The notes: generated from the sequence alone by a model not told the origin. A stretch of DNA of 64,000 nucleotides from Paenibacillus athensensis (GCF_004514475.2 NZ_MYFO02000006.1:186001-250000); one strand, 5' to 3'; positions 44,545 to 54,047 are shown, counted from the stretch's first letter. Numbers and translations are program-made.

Positions 44545-44583
44545 AGAATCCCCTTCCAAATGTCTGAATGTTGGTTCACCCGT

Positions 44584-44647
44584 ATTATATCAAGGCAAAA
44601 CTTTTAGATATAAGCAACAATTTTAACTAAAGGAAAAATAATTAAAC
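44584..44647 (-). promoter_or_regulatory. Promoter with shared tandem half-site motif (broken binding protein)
   Basis: Minus strand: GTTTAATTATTTTT (from 44647) and GTTAAAA (44627-44621) 20 nt later; 31 nt on, -10 TATAAT (44589-44584). Confidence 0.68.
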
Positions 44648-44662
44648 GAATCCGCTTGGCTT

Positions 44663-45407
44663 CTAGCCCTTCACGCCCCCTGCCGAAATCCCCTCTATCA
44701 CCTGCTTTTGTCCGATCACAAACACGATCAGAAGCGGCAAAATCGCCGAAACCGCCGCAGCCATCATCAGCGAATAAAACTGGCCGTTCTCATTGCCGAA
44801 CGATTGAATGCCCAATTGCAGGGTGAACAGCTTCTGGGAATGGAGAAAAATCAGCGGATTCTGATAATCGTTCCATGTCCAAATAAATCGAAGAATCGCG
44901 TAGGTCGCCAAAGCCGGCTTCACTAGCGGCAGCATCACAGAAGTAAAAATCCGCCAATGCCCCGCGCCGTCCATTCGGGCCGACTCCAGATATTCGTCAT
45001 GCACACTCAGGAAAAACTGTCGCAGCAAGAAAGTGCCCAGCACGCTGAAGCAATTCAGCATCACCAAGCCCAGATGCGTATCGAACAATCCGAGCCATTT
45101 ATAAATCAAAAACTGCGGGACCAATATCGCCTGCGGCGGAATCATGTACACCATCAGCAGCAGGATGAACAGCGCCTCGCGGCCTGCAAATTTCACCTTC
45201 GTCAAGCCGTAGGCGGCCATGCTGGAAAATAACAGCGAGCATACCGTCGTGAACACCGACACCTTCAGCGAATTCCAGTAGTACAGCACAAACGGCGACT
45301 CCCGCCAAACCTCGCGATAGTTCTCCACGACATGCCAATGCTTAGGAATCCACTCGATAGGAAAATTGAACACGTCGATTTCCGGCTTCAATGATGCTGA
45401 GATCATC
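44663..45407 (-). pseudogene. MalG-type sugar permease lacking its N-terminus
   Basis: Reads from (W)MISASLKPEIDVFNFPIEW to the natural C-terminus GISAGGVKG, including the coupling loop DEYLESARMDGAGHWRIF. Compared with the intact paralogue at 37021-37854 it lacks about 28 N-terminal residues, the first helix and the start codon. The 5' end is joined to the preceding permease by a deletion, so it probably is not translated properly. Confidence 0.82.
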
Positions 45408-45920
45408 CACAGCTGCCCAGATCGAAATCGCCATGACCATCATGAGCGCATAATCGGGGTCGCCTAGCCATTTCGGCGGATTCGCCATACCCAGCGATTT
45501 CAAAAACGCGTTCACCGGGCCATATTCGGGATGAAACAACACCTGGCACACGACCGCCACCGCCACCACACTGGAGATATACGGCATAAAATAGACGACC
45601 TTAAATACACTCTTCGCATACACATATTTATTGATCACGACCGCGAGCAGCAATGCAGCCGCCAGCGAAATCGGCACCACCAGCATGAAAATCAAATTAT
45701 TCCCCAATGAGTGAATAAAGATAGGGTCCTTGAACAACCTGATAAAATTGCTCAGTCCCGTAAAATGAATCCCCGATAGTCCCTGAACCAGACTCCATTC
45801 CGTCAGACTCAAATAAAGGGAAGCCACTATCGGGATCACGGTCAGGATCGTCAAGCCCACGAGCATCGGCCCGACAAACAAATAGCCGGTCAGCTGCTCC
45901 TTTAGCGCTTTTTTTCGCAT
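45408..45920 (-). pseudogene. MalF-type sugar permease lacking its C-terminus
   Basis: Starts normally (ATG at 45920 after AAGGAG, 20 bp behind the isomerase gene) and follows the intact paralogue at 37870-38814 to ALMMVMAISIW, then falls out of frame into the second permease. About 125 C-terminal residues, including the coupling loop, are gone. One deletion of roughly 470-480 bp, estimated from the paralogous operon, explains both broken permeases. Confidence 0.82.
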
Positions 45921-45939
45921 TTTCCCACTCCTTTCAAGG

Positions 45940-47058
45940 TCATGGCTGCGGGCCGGGAGATGGAGGCAAACAATACACCACTTCCAGACGGCTTGCTTCT
46001 TCCTGACACACCCAGGTAAGCTCGGCGAGCGCAGCCGGTATGAAGAACGTGTCGCCTTGCGCAACCTTTTGCGTGCCGCCGGGCCAGACGACCTGGCCCC
46101 GACCCGTCATCACAATCGCAATGGCAAACGACCCGCCTGTCGGATAAGACAAACGACGCCCGATACGCAGCCGATGCATCCGGAAGCGATCCGTCTGATC
46201 GCGCTCGATCAAGGCAAACGCGTTGCCGCCTTCGGCTTCCATGAGCAGCTGAGGCTGCAGGACAAACCTGTCCCTCAGCTCCTCCAACGTATAGCACTCG
46301 TAATGAAAGCACGCCAGCATTTCGTCAAATCCAAGACCCTGATGGCAGGCACGATCGGGCACCTCCACTCCGCGAGGCGTCGTTCGTTCCGTTCGCAGCG
46401 TCAGATCGGTCGGCTCCTGAATCTCGATCATGAAGCAGCCTGCGCCGATCGCGTGCGGCATACCGCCCTCAACCAGGTACACGTCCCCCGGCCGAACCGG
46501 GAGACGATGCAGGCTGGCAAGCATGCCCGCGATATCCTGCTTCTCGAACAGCTCTTTCCAGCGTTCGGCGGTCATGCCCGGCTTAAAGCCCATCAGCACA
46601 TAAGGCTCCTCGCCTGCGATAGACCGCGTGCCGACGATATACCAAGCCTCCGTTTTCCCGAACTCCGAATGGAAATGCGCCCGCGCAAACTCCCGATCCG
46701 GATGCACCTGCAGCGTTAAGCGTTCACCGGCATCCAGCAGTTTGACCAGCACAGCCGTTGTCTGACCGTACGCTCGCACATGGGCTTGGCCGAGGAAGCG
46801 CTCCGGATCGGACCCGATAATCTCCAGCAGGCTCGACTCGCTGCCTTTGACACGGCTTATCCCTTCGTGAATATGCTCCCGGCCGGCATTGGACGCTTGA
46901 ACGACAGACGCTACCCACTCCTCCGGAAAATCGCTGTCGTGCGCCTCGGGCATTCCCTGCCAGCGGTCAATCAGGCTACCGCCGCGGTACGTTCGCCAGA
47001 CCCGGTTAGCGCTCAACGCGATCGGCATCTCCGCCAGCTTGCTCCATGCTGCCGTCAT
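45940..47058 (-). CDS. manA: Type I phosphomannose isomerase
   Basis: 372 residues, cupin fold. Zinc ligands appear in LTLQVHPD, GKTEAWYIV and GGMPHAIGAG. Interconverts mannose-6-phosphate and fructose-6-phosphate. The start is the ATG at 47058, overlapping the GH42 stop (ATGA) with GGAGG upstream. Its position behind GH42 and ahead of sugar permeases suggests the imported sugar yields mannose (inference). Intact, unlike the two permeases after it. Confidence 0.85.
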   Translation of the reverse strand: MTAAWSKLAEMPIALSANRVWRTYRGGSLIDRWQGMPEAHDSDFPEEWVASVVQASNAGREHIHEGISRVKGSESSLLEIIGSDPERFLGQAHVRAYGQTTAVLVKLLDAGERLTLQVHPDREFARAHFHSEFGKTEAWYIVGTRSIAGEEPYVLMGFKPGMTAERWKELFEKQDIAGMLASLHRLPVRPGDVYLVEGGMPHAIGAGCFMIEIQEPTDLTLRTERTTPRGVEVPDRACHQGLGFDEMLACFHYECYTLEELRDRFVLQPQLLMEAEGGNAFALIERDQTDRFRMHRLRIGRRLSYPTGGSFAIAIVMTGRGQVVWPGGTQKVAQGDTFFIPAALAELTWVCQEEASRLEVVYCLPPSPGPQP

Positions 47059-49169
47059 CGCGCCGTCCTCCATTCGACCTTATAGATTTCCACTTCATGC
47101 CGCGGCAGCTCGATCCGCACACGCAGCCGCCCGTCTGCGTCCCGTTCAAAAGGGACAGCCTTGTCGCCGATGACTGCCCGGACGGAGACGACTTCACCAA
47201 TCGCTGCTCGAATCGTCAGCCAGCTCGATTTCATTTCGTCTTCATAATTGAAGGCAAAGAGCAGCAGCCCATCCTCTCCCTGCAGCACATTCACTTTGAT
47301 CGACGGATTTTCTATGGCGTAAGGAGCCAGAACGAGCTTCCGGGACAATCGGGACAGCCACTGGAGCAGTTGCGGAGACGGATTGTGGTAATACCCGTAC
47401 CAAAGGTGCGTCGACGCATAGATCAGCGCCCCTTTTCCACACTTGACCTCCAGCAGCCCTGGCGCTCCGTCCGCGTAAGCTGCCAGCACATTCCCACGTT
47501 CGTCTTCCTTGCGCAGCAGCTTGCGTTCAAAATAACCCGGAAGGACCTCATCCTGTCGGACATCCGACGCTTCGGAAACCAGCTCCATGTCCAAGTGCAG
47601 CGGATCGATATCTGCAAGCCGCACACCCAGCAAACGCTGCAGCGGCCCTCCCGGCTGATTCTGGTGCATGATGCCGTTCTCGTCCAGCTCTGCGAACTTG
47701 CCGTCGGCAATGACGGTACCGCCGCGCTCGGCGTACGACTCCAGCGCTTGCGCCAGCTTATCGCCCATTACAAGCTGGCTGGGCAGAAACAGGGCCCGAT
47801 AGTCCTCTGCAGCTCCATCAATGACATCGTCCGGCGTAATAAACGTCACCGGAATGTTGAGGTCCCATAAGCAGCGGTACAGCCCGGCGAGCGTATTCAC
47901 GTAAAAATTCGTCTCCTGCGGCACATTCAACGTAAACGCTTTGGTGAAATCATGCGTAAGCTTGTCATAGACAATCGCGGCATACGGCCGGCTGCGCCGA
48001 TAGGTCGACAGCTCGCGCCCGCAACGGCCGATCACTTGCGCCATATCCGCTGCGGCGTCTGCTCGCGGCGTTCGCGCCCCTTGCCCATCGACCAGCCCGC
48101 GTCCCCCGGTTTGAATGCCCTTGATAAACGGGTCCCATTTCCAGTAAACAATGCCCTTGGCGCCGTGTGAGACAGCCTCCCACGTCCACCATTTCAGTTC
48201 ATGCGGATAGACGATGCTCGTTGGGCTAAACATAGAGCGATGATGGCTCTGCAGCTCCGAAATCCAGAACCGTCCGCCCTTCGTGGCAGCCTGCGCGCCT
48301 GCAAACGTCTGCCAGCGCTTATAAGCCGTCGTGCCATCCAGATTTTCCTTCGGATAAAACGAAATGCCGAATTCATCGACATTCGCAGCAATGCTCCAGT
48401 CGTCGTGAGGCCGATCGTAGAACCCGTCCGTTGCGATCATGGAATTGATATTGTCGGCAATCGTGGGGTGCTCGTCATCGACCTCGCGGATGTAACCGCG
48501 CCATTCGTTAACAATCCTGCCGATGTTCCATTTGCGGAACTGCTGCCAATCGACAAAGGGCATGACGCTGGCCCATAGCCAGGTTGTAAATTCAATTTGA
48601 TTCCAGTCCGTGTACGCCCGGTCCCAGATGTCGTTTAACTTGTCCAGCGCCTCATACTTATCCTCCAGCCAACTGCGGAACAAACGCAGCGTATAGCAGT
48701 CGTAAGACGTAAACATCGTTTCGTTCAGAATGTCGTATCCGTAAAGCGCCGGGAAGTCTTTATACGCCTCTGCCGCTGCAATAAAGCCCTTGCGCACGAG
48801 CGCCTTCACTTCAGGATGATTGTAGTTCAGGAAATCAAAATAATTTTTATTATTGTTGGCGCTGCCGTCAGCATTTTGCGCGAAATATTCCGGCTTCATC
48901 CAGAAGTCCGGGGCATACTCCAGCGAGGTAATTTGCCCCGCAAGCTCCATGATCACCTTCAGCCCGATTTGCTCCGCATAGGCCAAAATTTGCTTGCCTG
49001 TATGGAACGGGTAGTCCGGGTGCAGCCGACTCTCCCACCAGAATACCGCCGGCCAAATGACGACCAGATTCATCCCGCATTGCTTGATGGCATCCAGCTG
49101 CCCGCAGACCTCTTGCAACGAACTCTCTCTTTGCACCTTCAATACCGCTCCGTAATAATAATCGTTCAC
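47055..49169 (-). CDS. GH42 beta-galactosidase-like glycosidase
   Basis: 704 residues, no signal peptide. TIM barrel with acid/base Glu in YDILNETMF and nucleophile Glu in FWISELQSH, then the GH42 trimerisation domain (about 395-610) and a small C-terminal beta domain. Cleaves beta-galactosides or related beta-glycosides inside the cell. Start GTG at 49169 after GAGGAGGAG. Its promoter bears the shared motif. With manA it is the intact part of the otherwise decayed second uptake locus. Confidence 0.87.
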   Translation of the reverse strand: MNDYYYGAVLKVQRESSLQEVCGQLDAIKQCGMNLVVIWPAVFWWESRLHPDYPFHTGKQILAYAEQIGLKVIMELAGQITSLEYAPDFWMKPEYFAQNADGSANNNKNYFDFLNYNHPEVKALVRKGFIAAAEAYKDFPALYGYDILNETMFTSYDCYTLRLFRSWLEDKYEALDKLNDIWDRAYTDWNQIEFTTWLWASVMPFVDWQQFRKWNIGRIVNEWRGYIREVDDEHPTIADNINSMIATDGFYDRPHDDWSIAANVDEFGISFYPKENLDGTTAYKRWQTFAGAQAATKGGRFWISELQSHHRSMFSPTSIVYPHELKWWTWEAVSHGAKGIVYWKWDPFIKGIQTGGRGLVDGQGARTPRADAAADMAQVIGRCGRELSTYRRSRPYAAIVYDKLTHDFTKAFTLNVPQETNFYVNTLAGLYRCLWDLNIPVTFITPDDVIDGAAEDYRALFLPSQLVMGDKLAQALESYAERGGTVIADGKFAELDENGIMHQNQPGGPLQRLLGVRLADIDPLHLDMELVSEASDVRQDEVLPGYFERKLLRKEDERGNVLAAYADGAPGLLEVKCGKGALIYASTHLWYGYYHNPSPQLLQWLSRLSRKLVLAPYAIENPSIKVNVLQGEDGLLLFAFNYEDEMKSSWLTIRAAIGEVVSVRAVIGDKAVPFERDADGRLRVRIELPRHEVEIYKVEWRTAR

Positions 49170-49217
49170 GGCTCCGCTCCTCCTCTTTCTGACACTTCCT
49201 ATATGGACTCAGTACCC

Positions 49218-49280
49218 AGTATAGAAGTCAAACCGCCGCCTGCTAAGCGACTATCCAAACCGAATCAAAAAAATTTTAAC
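49218..49280 (-). promoter_or_regulatory. Promoter with shared tandem half-site motif (GH42 gene)
   Basis: Minus strand: GTTAAAATTTTTTTG (from 49280) and GTTTGGA (49260-49254) 20 nt later; 30 nt on, -10 TATACT (49223-49218). Confidence 0.65.
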
Positions 49281-49305
49281 CAGATCGCCAATGCCCATTC
49301 CCATT

Positions 49306-49330
49306 AAAAAAAAGCATCCCGACGGATGCT
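49306..49330 (-). terminator. Terminator after collapsed kinase/regulator
   Basis: Minus-strand stem GCATCC-GTC-GGGATGC followed by eight T, 11 bp after the regulator's stop codon. Confidence 0.82.
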
Positions 49331-49340
49331 TGAAGCCGCT

Positions 49341-49788
49341 TTAGCTTCGCCACGCTTCGGATGGAGCATACCCGAAAGTCGCTTTAAAGCATTTGTTGAA
49401 ATAGCTTTTGTTGCTGTAGCCAAGCTGGAAAGCAACCTCCTCGACGGTTTGGCGGCCGGTGCCGAGTCAGCGTCTGGCTGTCCGCCACCAGCTGCGACGG
49501 ATCGACCGGCGCGTCCTTGCCGAGCTTCTTGAGCACATTCACCATCTGGGCATCAAATTGAATATTGTTGGTGATGTAAATCATCGATTTCATCAAATCC
49601 GCTACATAGATGTTGGCGACGTCCAAAGACTCCTTGGCATAGGTCGTTGCTTGCTTTCTGAGAATATCTCTTGTGAAATAATCGGAAGCCAGGCTGGAAA
49701 TCAATGCCGGAGAAATCAGGCACAGCACGATGGAAACCATCATTTTTTGACGCAAGGACCCTTTCTGCAATCGATTCCAAATACGCAT
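49341..49788 (-). pseudogene. Collapsed YesM/YesN pair (kinase N-terminus joined to regulator C-terminus)
   Basis: From the ATG at 49788 (GAGGGA upstream) the frame encodes the first ~105 residues of a YesM kinase: membrane helix and start of the sensor domain, to LVADSQTLT. It then jumps, in another frame, into the last ~42 residues of a YesN regulator (GRQTVEEVAFQLGYSNKSYFNKCFKATFGYAPSEAWRS). Everything between, well over 3 kb in the intact pair at 32-35 kb, is deleted. No functional product is expected. Confidence 0.85.
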
Positions 49789-49810
49789 GGTGTCGTCCCT
49801 CGATATTCTC

Positions 49811-49987
49811 TAGAAGTGCGGTGACCAACCAGCGACCTCCGGTCGATAGCGGCTTCCACTCGCTGTTGTAGTCGGATTTTCTTCATGGCATGACCCCCTA
49901 AAAGTCAAAATCCGTCTACAAAGGCGACCGCAGACACTGTTCCGGCGTGCTATCGACTCTCCGGCCACTTCTTCACCGGACTTCTAG
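49811..49987. repeat. Palindromic element copy B (about 175 bp, MITE-like)
   Basis: Same element as 44121-44295 with scattered substitutions. Ends TAGAAGTGCGGTGA and, inverted, TAGAAGTCCGGTGA; the inner stem TTGTAGTCGGATTTT / AAAATCCGTCTACAA is retained. It fills the gap between the LacI stop and the collapsed kinase start. Confidence 0.85.
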
Positions 49988-49994
49988 TTTCTAG

Positions 49995-51080
49995 TTATTC
50001 ATTGCTCCCTGCAAAACCAACCGTTTCTCCGCCAATGATTCGCGTCGATATGCGCACCGTCTCGAACGGACGTTCCGGGTGCTGGCCCCGCCACAGCAGC
50101 TGCTCGAACGCTCTGGAGCCGATTTCTCCCCCGTTCACCTCGGCAGTCGCCAGCCGTACCTGAACAGGCGTCATGTCCGCATGATGCCGCATATAGTCAA
50201 AGCCCGTGACCGATACATCCTCCGGGATGCGCAGCCCTCTGGCTTCCAGATAATGAATCAGCTGAAACGCGATCAGATCGTTAGCGCAAACAAACGCGGA
50301 AGGCAACTGCTTCATCGCATCCAGCTTTTCCGAGAATTCGATCAGCTTAAAATAATTTTCGGGGCTGGGATGAATCAGGCAATATTCCTGCCGGACGGGT
50401 AACCCTGCCTCAAACATAGCCCGCTTGAAGCCGGTCCAGCGTTCCATAAACGATTTGCAATCATTCACATCGCCGATAAAGCCGATCCGCCGGTGATGAT
50501 GCGCAAGCAAATGGTTCGTCAGCTCATAGACGCTTTGCTCATTCTCCATCATCACCGAATCGCACAACACCTCGTTTTGCCGCGGCTCCAAATAACCGTC
50601 AATCAGCACAAAGGGAATGTGCAGCTCCACCAGTGACTTCGCCAGCTCTCTTCGCGTGATCCCAGCCAGCACGATGCCTTCGGGCTTCAGCTTGGTGATC
50701 GTTTCCGGCACCCGGCCCTGCTGCAAATCCTCCTCGGTCAAAAAGTTAAACACCAGCTGATAGCCGTGCTGTCGGGAAGCCTCTTCCACACCGCGAAGCA
50801 CATCGCCCCAGAACCCGTGCTGAAATATATTAATGCTTGATTTGATCAAAAAAGCGATCGTTTTCGTATCCGCTTTGCGCCGAATGCTGGAAATCTGCAC
50901 ATTCAGCTGGCCCAGCTTCGTATCCAGAAATTTTTTGTAGCCCAAATTCAGCGCCGTTTCCAGAACAAGCCGTTTCGTATGCTCCGGAACCTCCGGGTGA
51001 TTGTTGAGCGCCTTGGACACCGTCGTGCGCGACATGTTCAATAGGCTGGCAATATCCATTGTCGTATATTTCTTTTTCAT
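49995..51080 (-). CDS. LacI-family transcriptional regulator
   Basis: 361 residues from the ATG at 51080 (GGGGAAGCG upstream; the frame is open to 51125). HTH TTMDIASLLNMSRTTVSKALNNHPEV, then effector domain with IAFLIKSSINIFQHGFWGDVLRG and FVCANDLIAFQLIHYL. Divergent from the third sugar importer at 51373, across an intergenic region with repeated GTTCAA half-sites, so it most likely controls that importer. Confidence 0.88.
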   Translation of the reverse strand: MKKKYTTMDIASLLNMSRTTVSKALNNHPEVPEHTKRLVLETALNLGYKKFLDTKLGQLNVQISSIRRKADTKTIAFLIKSSINIFQHGFWGDVLRGVEEASRQHGYQLVFNFLTEEDLQQGRVPETITKLKPEGIVLAGITRRELAKSLVELHIPFVLIDGYLEPRQNEVLCDSVMMENEQSVYELTNHLLAHHHRRIGFIGDVNDCKSFMERWTGFKRAMFEAGLPVRQEYCLIHPSPENYFKLIEFSEKLDAMKQLPSAFVCANDLIAFQLIHYLEARGLRIPEDVSVTGFDYMRHHADMTPVQVRLATAEVNGGEIGSRAFEQLLWRGQHPERPFETVRISTRIIGGETVGFAGSNE

Positions 51081-51169
51081 TTCGCTTCCCCGCATTCCGA
51101 CCTGCTCACAACCAGCATGCCACAAATATGCTTCGAGTATAGCACACCACCCTCATTTTCGTTAAGAAA

Positions 51170-51330
51170 TTTTGTTCAATTCATGTAAAAAACGCACAAT
51201 AAAACGTTGGAAATCGTTATTACCCCCTGTATAAATTCACTTTTTTGTTCAAAACGTTCAAATAAATTAACAAATTGAACAAAAAATTGTTTTTACATTA
51301 TTTACTTCCCTTCTGTCCGCTCCTTATAAT
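51170..51330. promoter_or_regulatory. Divergent regulatory region with GTTCAA half-sites
   Basis: TTTTGTTCAA occurs at 51170-51179 and within a perfect 12-bp inverted repeat TTTTTTGTTCAA (51241-51252) / TTGAACAAAAAA (51275-51286). AAAACGTT occurs at 51201 and 51251. A -10 TATAAT at 51325-51330 points toward the importer. Candidate LacI operators. Confidence 0.55.
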
Positions 51331-51372
51331 TAAGCCTAGAAAAAAGAAAACGCATACAAAAGGAGGATTTCC

Positions 51373-52992
51373 TTGAAAAAGGTACTTTTCCCACTTATCG
51401 CTTTCAGCCTGACCGCCGTTTCGCTCCTCGCAGGCTGCTCTACAGACCAACCGGCCGCCAGCCCATCCGGTCAGAACGACCCCACGGCAACCGAAGGTGC
51501 GGCCGGCACGCCGCTTACCATGAGCCTCGGAATTATGGGCGGACCCAAAACACCCAACTCGTGGGCCGAAAAGCAGCTAGAACAAGTGCTGGCCGCCAAG
51601 CTGAACCGCCCGGTCGATGTGGTGCCCGTCTTTTATCCCGACTGGTCTCAAATGAACACCAAGATCAATCTGCTGATGAGCGATGCCAGCCAGCGCCCGA
51701 ACATTCTATGGACCGGAGACACCAAGGAGTATCCCAAGTGGATTCAGGCCGGACTCGTTCAGGACATTACCCCCTCCCTGCAAAAATATGGAAAGGAAAT
51801 TTTAAACTATTACAGCAAAAACACGATGTTTTATCATTGGAGCCCGCAAGACGGCGGCAAAATTTACCGTCTGCCCGGTGATGTGCCGGAAGCCGGCTCC
51901 ATGACGACGCTGCTGCGCAAGGACTGGCTCGACAAACTCGGCCTCAAGCCGCCGAAAACACTGGACGAATATATCGAAGTTCTAAGAGCTTTTACAAATA
52001 AGGACCCTGACGGCAACGGCAAAAAGGATACGTACGGCTTTACCGGCGACAACTACTACCGCAGCTTGATTCCTTTCTTTTACGCTTATGGCGTCGACCC
52101 GGACAATTTTATGAAAATGCCTGACGGCTCCGTCAAATTCGGCTCTACCCTGCCGCAGGTCAAAACCGTGCTGCAAATCCTGCAAGGTCTGTATAAGGAA
52201 GGCGTAATCGACCCGAGGATGTCGACCACAGCCAACAGCGACAACACCAAGGTCGACGAGATTGTCGTATCCGGCAAGGTCGGTTCGCTCTATCGCTTCG
52301 TCAGCTATTTGAATCCGACGTATCCGGCTACCTTGTCTTTCAAAGCCAATAATCCGGACGGGGAATGGATGGCCATCGATCCGGTTACCGGACCGGACGG
52401 CTTCGGCGCCGACCAGCCGGACCCGCAAATCGGTTGGTGCTATCTGCTCGTGACCAATACGGGAAAAGCCGACGACGCCATTCAGGTGCTCAACGAAATG
52501 GCTACCCCGGAAACCTTTGCTTTATTGAATTACGGCAAGGAGGGCGAGCATTACAAGATCGAAAACGGCGAATTCAAAGCACTGATCAATCCGGAGCAAG
52601 CTAACAAGCTGGGCCTGGAGAACTTCGACTGGTACGTCAAGCGCAAGGACCAAGCCAACCTGAAAAACACGCCGGAAGTCATGAAGCTCTACGAGCATAA
52701 CATTTCCACCACCAAGCCGATGCGCGACAAAATCTACTTCTCCAAATCGATCGACCGGCCAGCTTGGGATCAATACATCACCGATATCAAGAAGGTTCGC
52801 GAAGAAACGTTCTGGGGAATCATTACCGGCAACAAACCGCTTTCCGCATTCGACGATTTCATCGCCAAATACGATAAACTGGGCGGCAAAGCCATCGACG
52901 AGGAAGCCAACAAGATGTACCGATTGGAAGAAAACGAACGCAAGCAATACGATGCATGGTATGAGCAACAAATTGTCCCTTACTTGAAATAG
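51373..52992 (+). CDS. Extracellular solute-binding lipoprotein (LplA type)
   Basis: 539 residues. Lipobox LLAGCST, Pro/Ser/Thr spacer, then a large type-2 binding fold typical of LplA/YtcQ-like oligosaccharide-binding proteins (LGIMGGPKTPNSWAEKQLE, ILWTGDTKEYPKW, GSMTTLLRKDWLDKLGL). Start is TTG at 51373 with AGGAGG 6 nt upstream. First gene of the third importer. Likely binds a uronate- or rhamnose-type oligosaccharide by analogy with its class, which is not proven here. Confidence 0.88.
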   Translation: MKKVLFPLIAFSLTAVSLLAGCSTDQPAASPSGQNDPTATEGAAGTPLTMSLGIMGGPKTPNSWAEKQLEQVLAAKLNRPVDVVPVFYPDWSQMNTKINLLMSDASQRPNILWTGDTKEYPKWIQAGLVQDITPSLQKYGKEILNYYSKNTMFYHWSPQDGGKIYRLPGDVPEAGSMTTLLRKDWLDKLGLKPPKTLDEYIEVLRAFTNKDPDGNGKKDTYGFTGDNYYRSLIPFFYAYGVDPDNFMKMPDGSVKFGSTLPQVKTVLQILQGLYKEGVIDPRMSTTANSDNTKVDEIVVSGKVGSLYRFVSYLNPTYPATLSFKANNPDGEWMAIDPVTGPDGFGADQPDPQIGWCYLLVTNTGKADDAIQVLNEMATPETFALLNYGKEGEHYKIENGEFKALINPEQANKLGLENFDWYVKRKDQANLKNTPEVMKLYEHNISTTKPMRDKIYFSKSIDRPAWDQYITDIKKVREETFWGIITGNKPLSAFDDFIAKYDKLGGKAIDEEANKMYRLEENERKQYDAWYEQQIVPYLK

Positions 52993-52993
52993 C

Positions 52994-53034
52994 CCGGCGA
53001 AACCCCTGCGGGCGGAACGGTTTGGCATCGCCGG
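52994..53034 (+). other. Intercistronic hairpin after binding-protein gene
   Basis: Stem CCGGCGA / TCGCCGG with an internal CCCTGCGGG stem, directly after the stop codon and without a T-run. Such hairpins commonly protect the 5' binding-protein message and allow partial readthrough into permeases. Confidence 0.5.
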
Positions 53035-53078
53035 CCGTTCCACCCGCTTCTCCTTTGGGACTGATTGGAGGTAACTGC

Positions 53079-54032
53079 ATGAAAGCAACCGCAAGACAAA
53101 CAGCCGTTTCTCTGAAAACGGCGAACAGATGGAATTGGACCAAGGACCTTGTCCGCGACAAATATTTGTATCTGCTTCTCCTGCCTGGCTTGGCCCTTCT
53201 GCTAGTATTCCGCTATATTCCGATGTATGGCATTATCATCGCCTTCAAGGATTACAACATCTTTGCCGGCCTGCAGCAAAGCCCTTGGGTGGGCTTCGCC
53301 AACTTCAGCCGGCTGTTTCACTCGCCCGACTTCGCAGAAATCATCACCAACACGATCGTGATCAGCATCTACAAGCTGGCCGTCGATTTTATCGTCCCCG
53401 TAACACTCTCGCTGCTGCTCAACGAGCTGCGGCATCAGTGGTTCAAGCGGATCACCCAGTCCATTGTCTACCTGCCGCATTTTGTTTCCTGGGTCATCTT
53501 CGCCGGAATCATCATCACCTTCCTGAATCCGGTTGACGGTCTGATCAATTACCTCATTCAAGCGTTCGGAGGCAAAGCCATCGACTTCCTCGGCAGCCCC
53601 GAATATTTCAGATCCGTCCTCGTGCTGTCTCACGTCTACAAAGAGGTCGGCTGGAGCACCATTATTTATTTAGCCGCGATGTCAGGCGTTTCCCCTGAAC
53701 TGTATGAAGCTGCGCGGATGGACGGCGCCACGCGCTTGCGCCAGGTCTGGCACGTTACCCTCCCGGCCATTCGCCCGGTAATGATAATTTTGCTCATACT
53801 CAGCTTGGCCAATATTCTGGAAGCCGGCTTCCAGCAAATCTTTTTGCTTTACAGCCCGCTCGTCTACGATGTCGCCGATATCATCGACACCTATGTGTAC
53901 CGCGTCGGACTGGTCGATGCCAATTACAGCTACGCGACGGCTACCGGCATCTTTAAATCGGGCGTATCGATGATTCTGATTGTGTCGGCGAACTGGATTG
54001 TCAAAAAATGCGGACAAGATGGACTTTGGTAA
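53079..54032 (+). CDS. ABC transporter permease (LplB type)
   Basis: 317 residues, six helices, starting at the ATG at 53079 with GGAGG 7 nt upstream (open frame from 53022). Family signs: YLLLLPGLALLLVFRYIPMYG, IIAFKDYN, and the coupling loop PELYEAARMDGATRLRQVWHVTLPAI. Forms the translocation channel with the next gene's product. Confidence 0.9.
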   Translation: MKATARQTAVSLKTANRWNWTKDLVRDKYLYLLLLPGLALLLVFRYIPMYGIIIAFKDYNIFAGLQQSPWVGFANFSRLFHSPDFAEIITNTIVISIYKLAVDFIVPVTLSLLLNELRHQWFKRITQSIVYLPHFVSWVIFAGIIITFLNPVDGLINYLIQAFGGKAIDFLGSPEYFRSVLVLSHVYKEVGWSTIIYLAAMSGVSPELYEAARMDGATRLRQVWHVTLPAIRPVMIILLILSLANILEAGFQQIFLLYSPLVYDVADIIDTYVYRVGLVDANYSYATATGIFKSGVSMILIVSANWIVKKCGQDGLW

Positions 54033-54047
54033 AAGGAGGCTGCGAAC

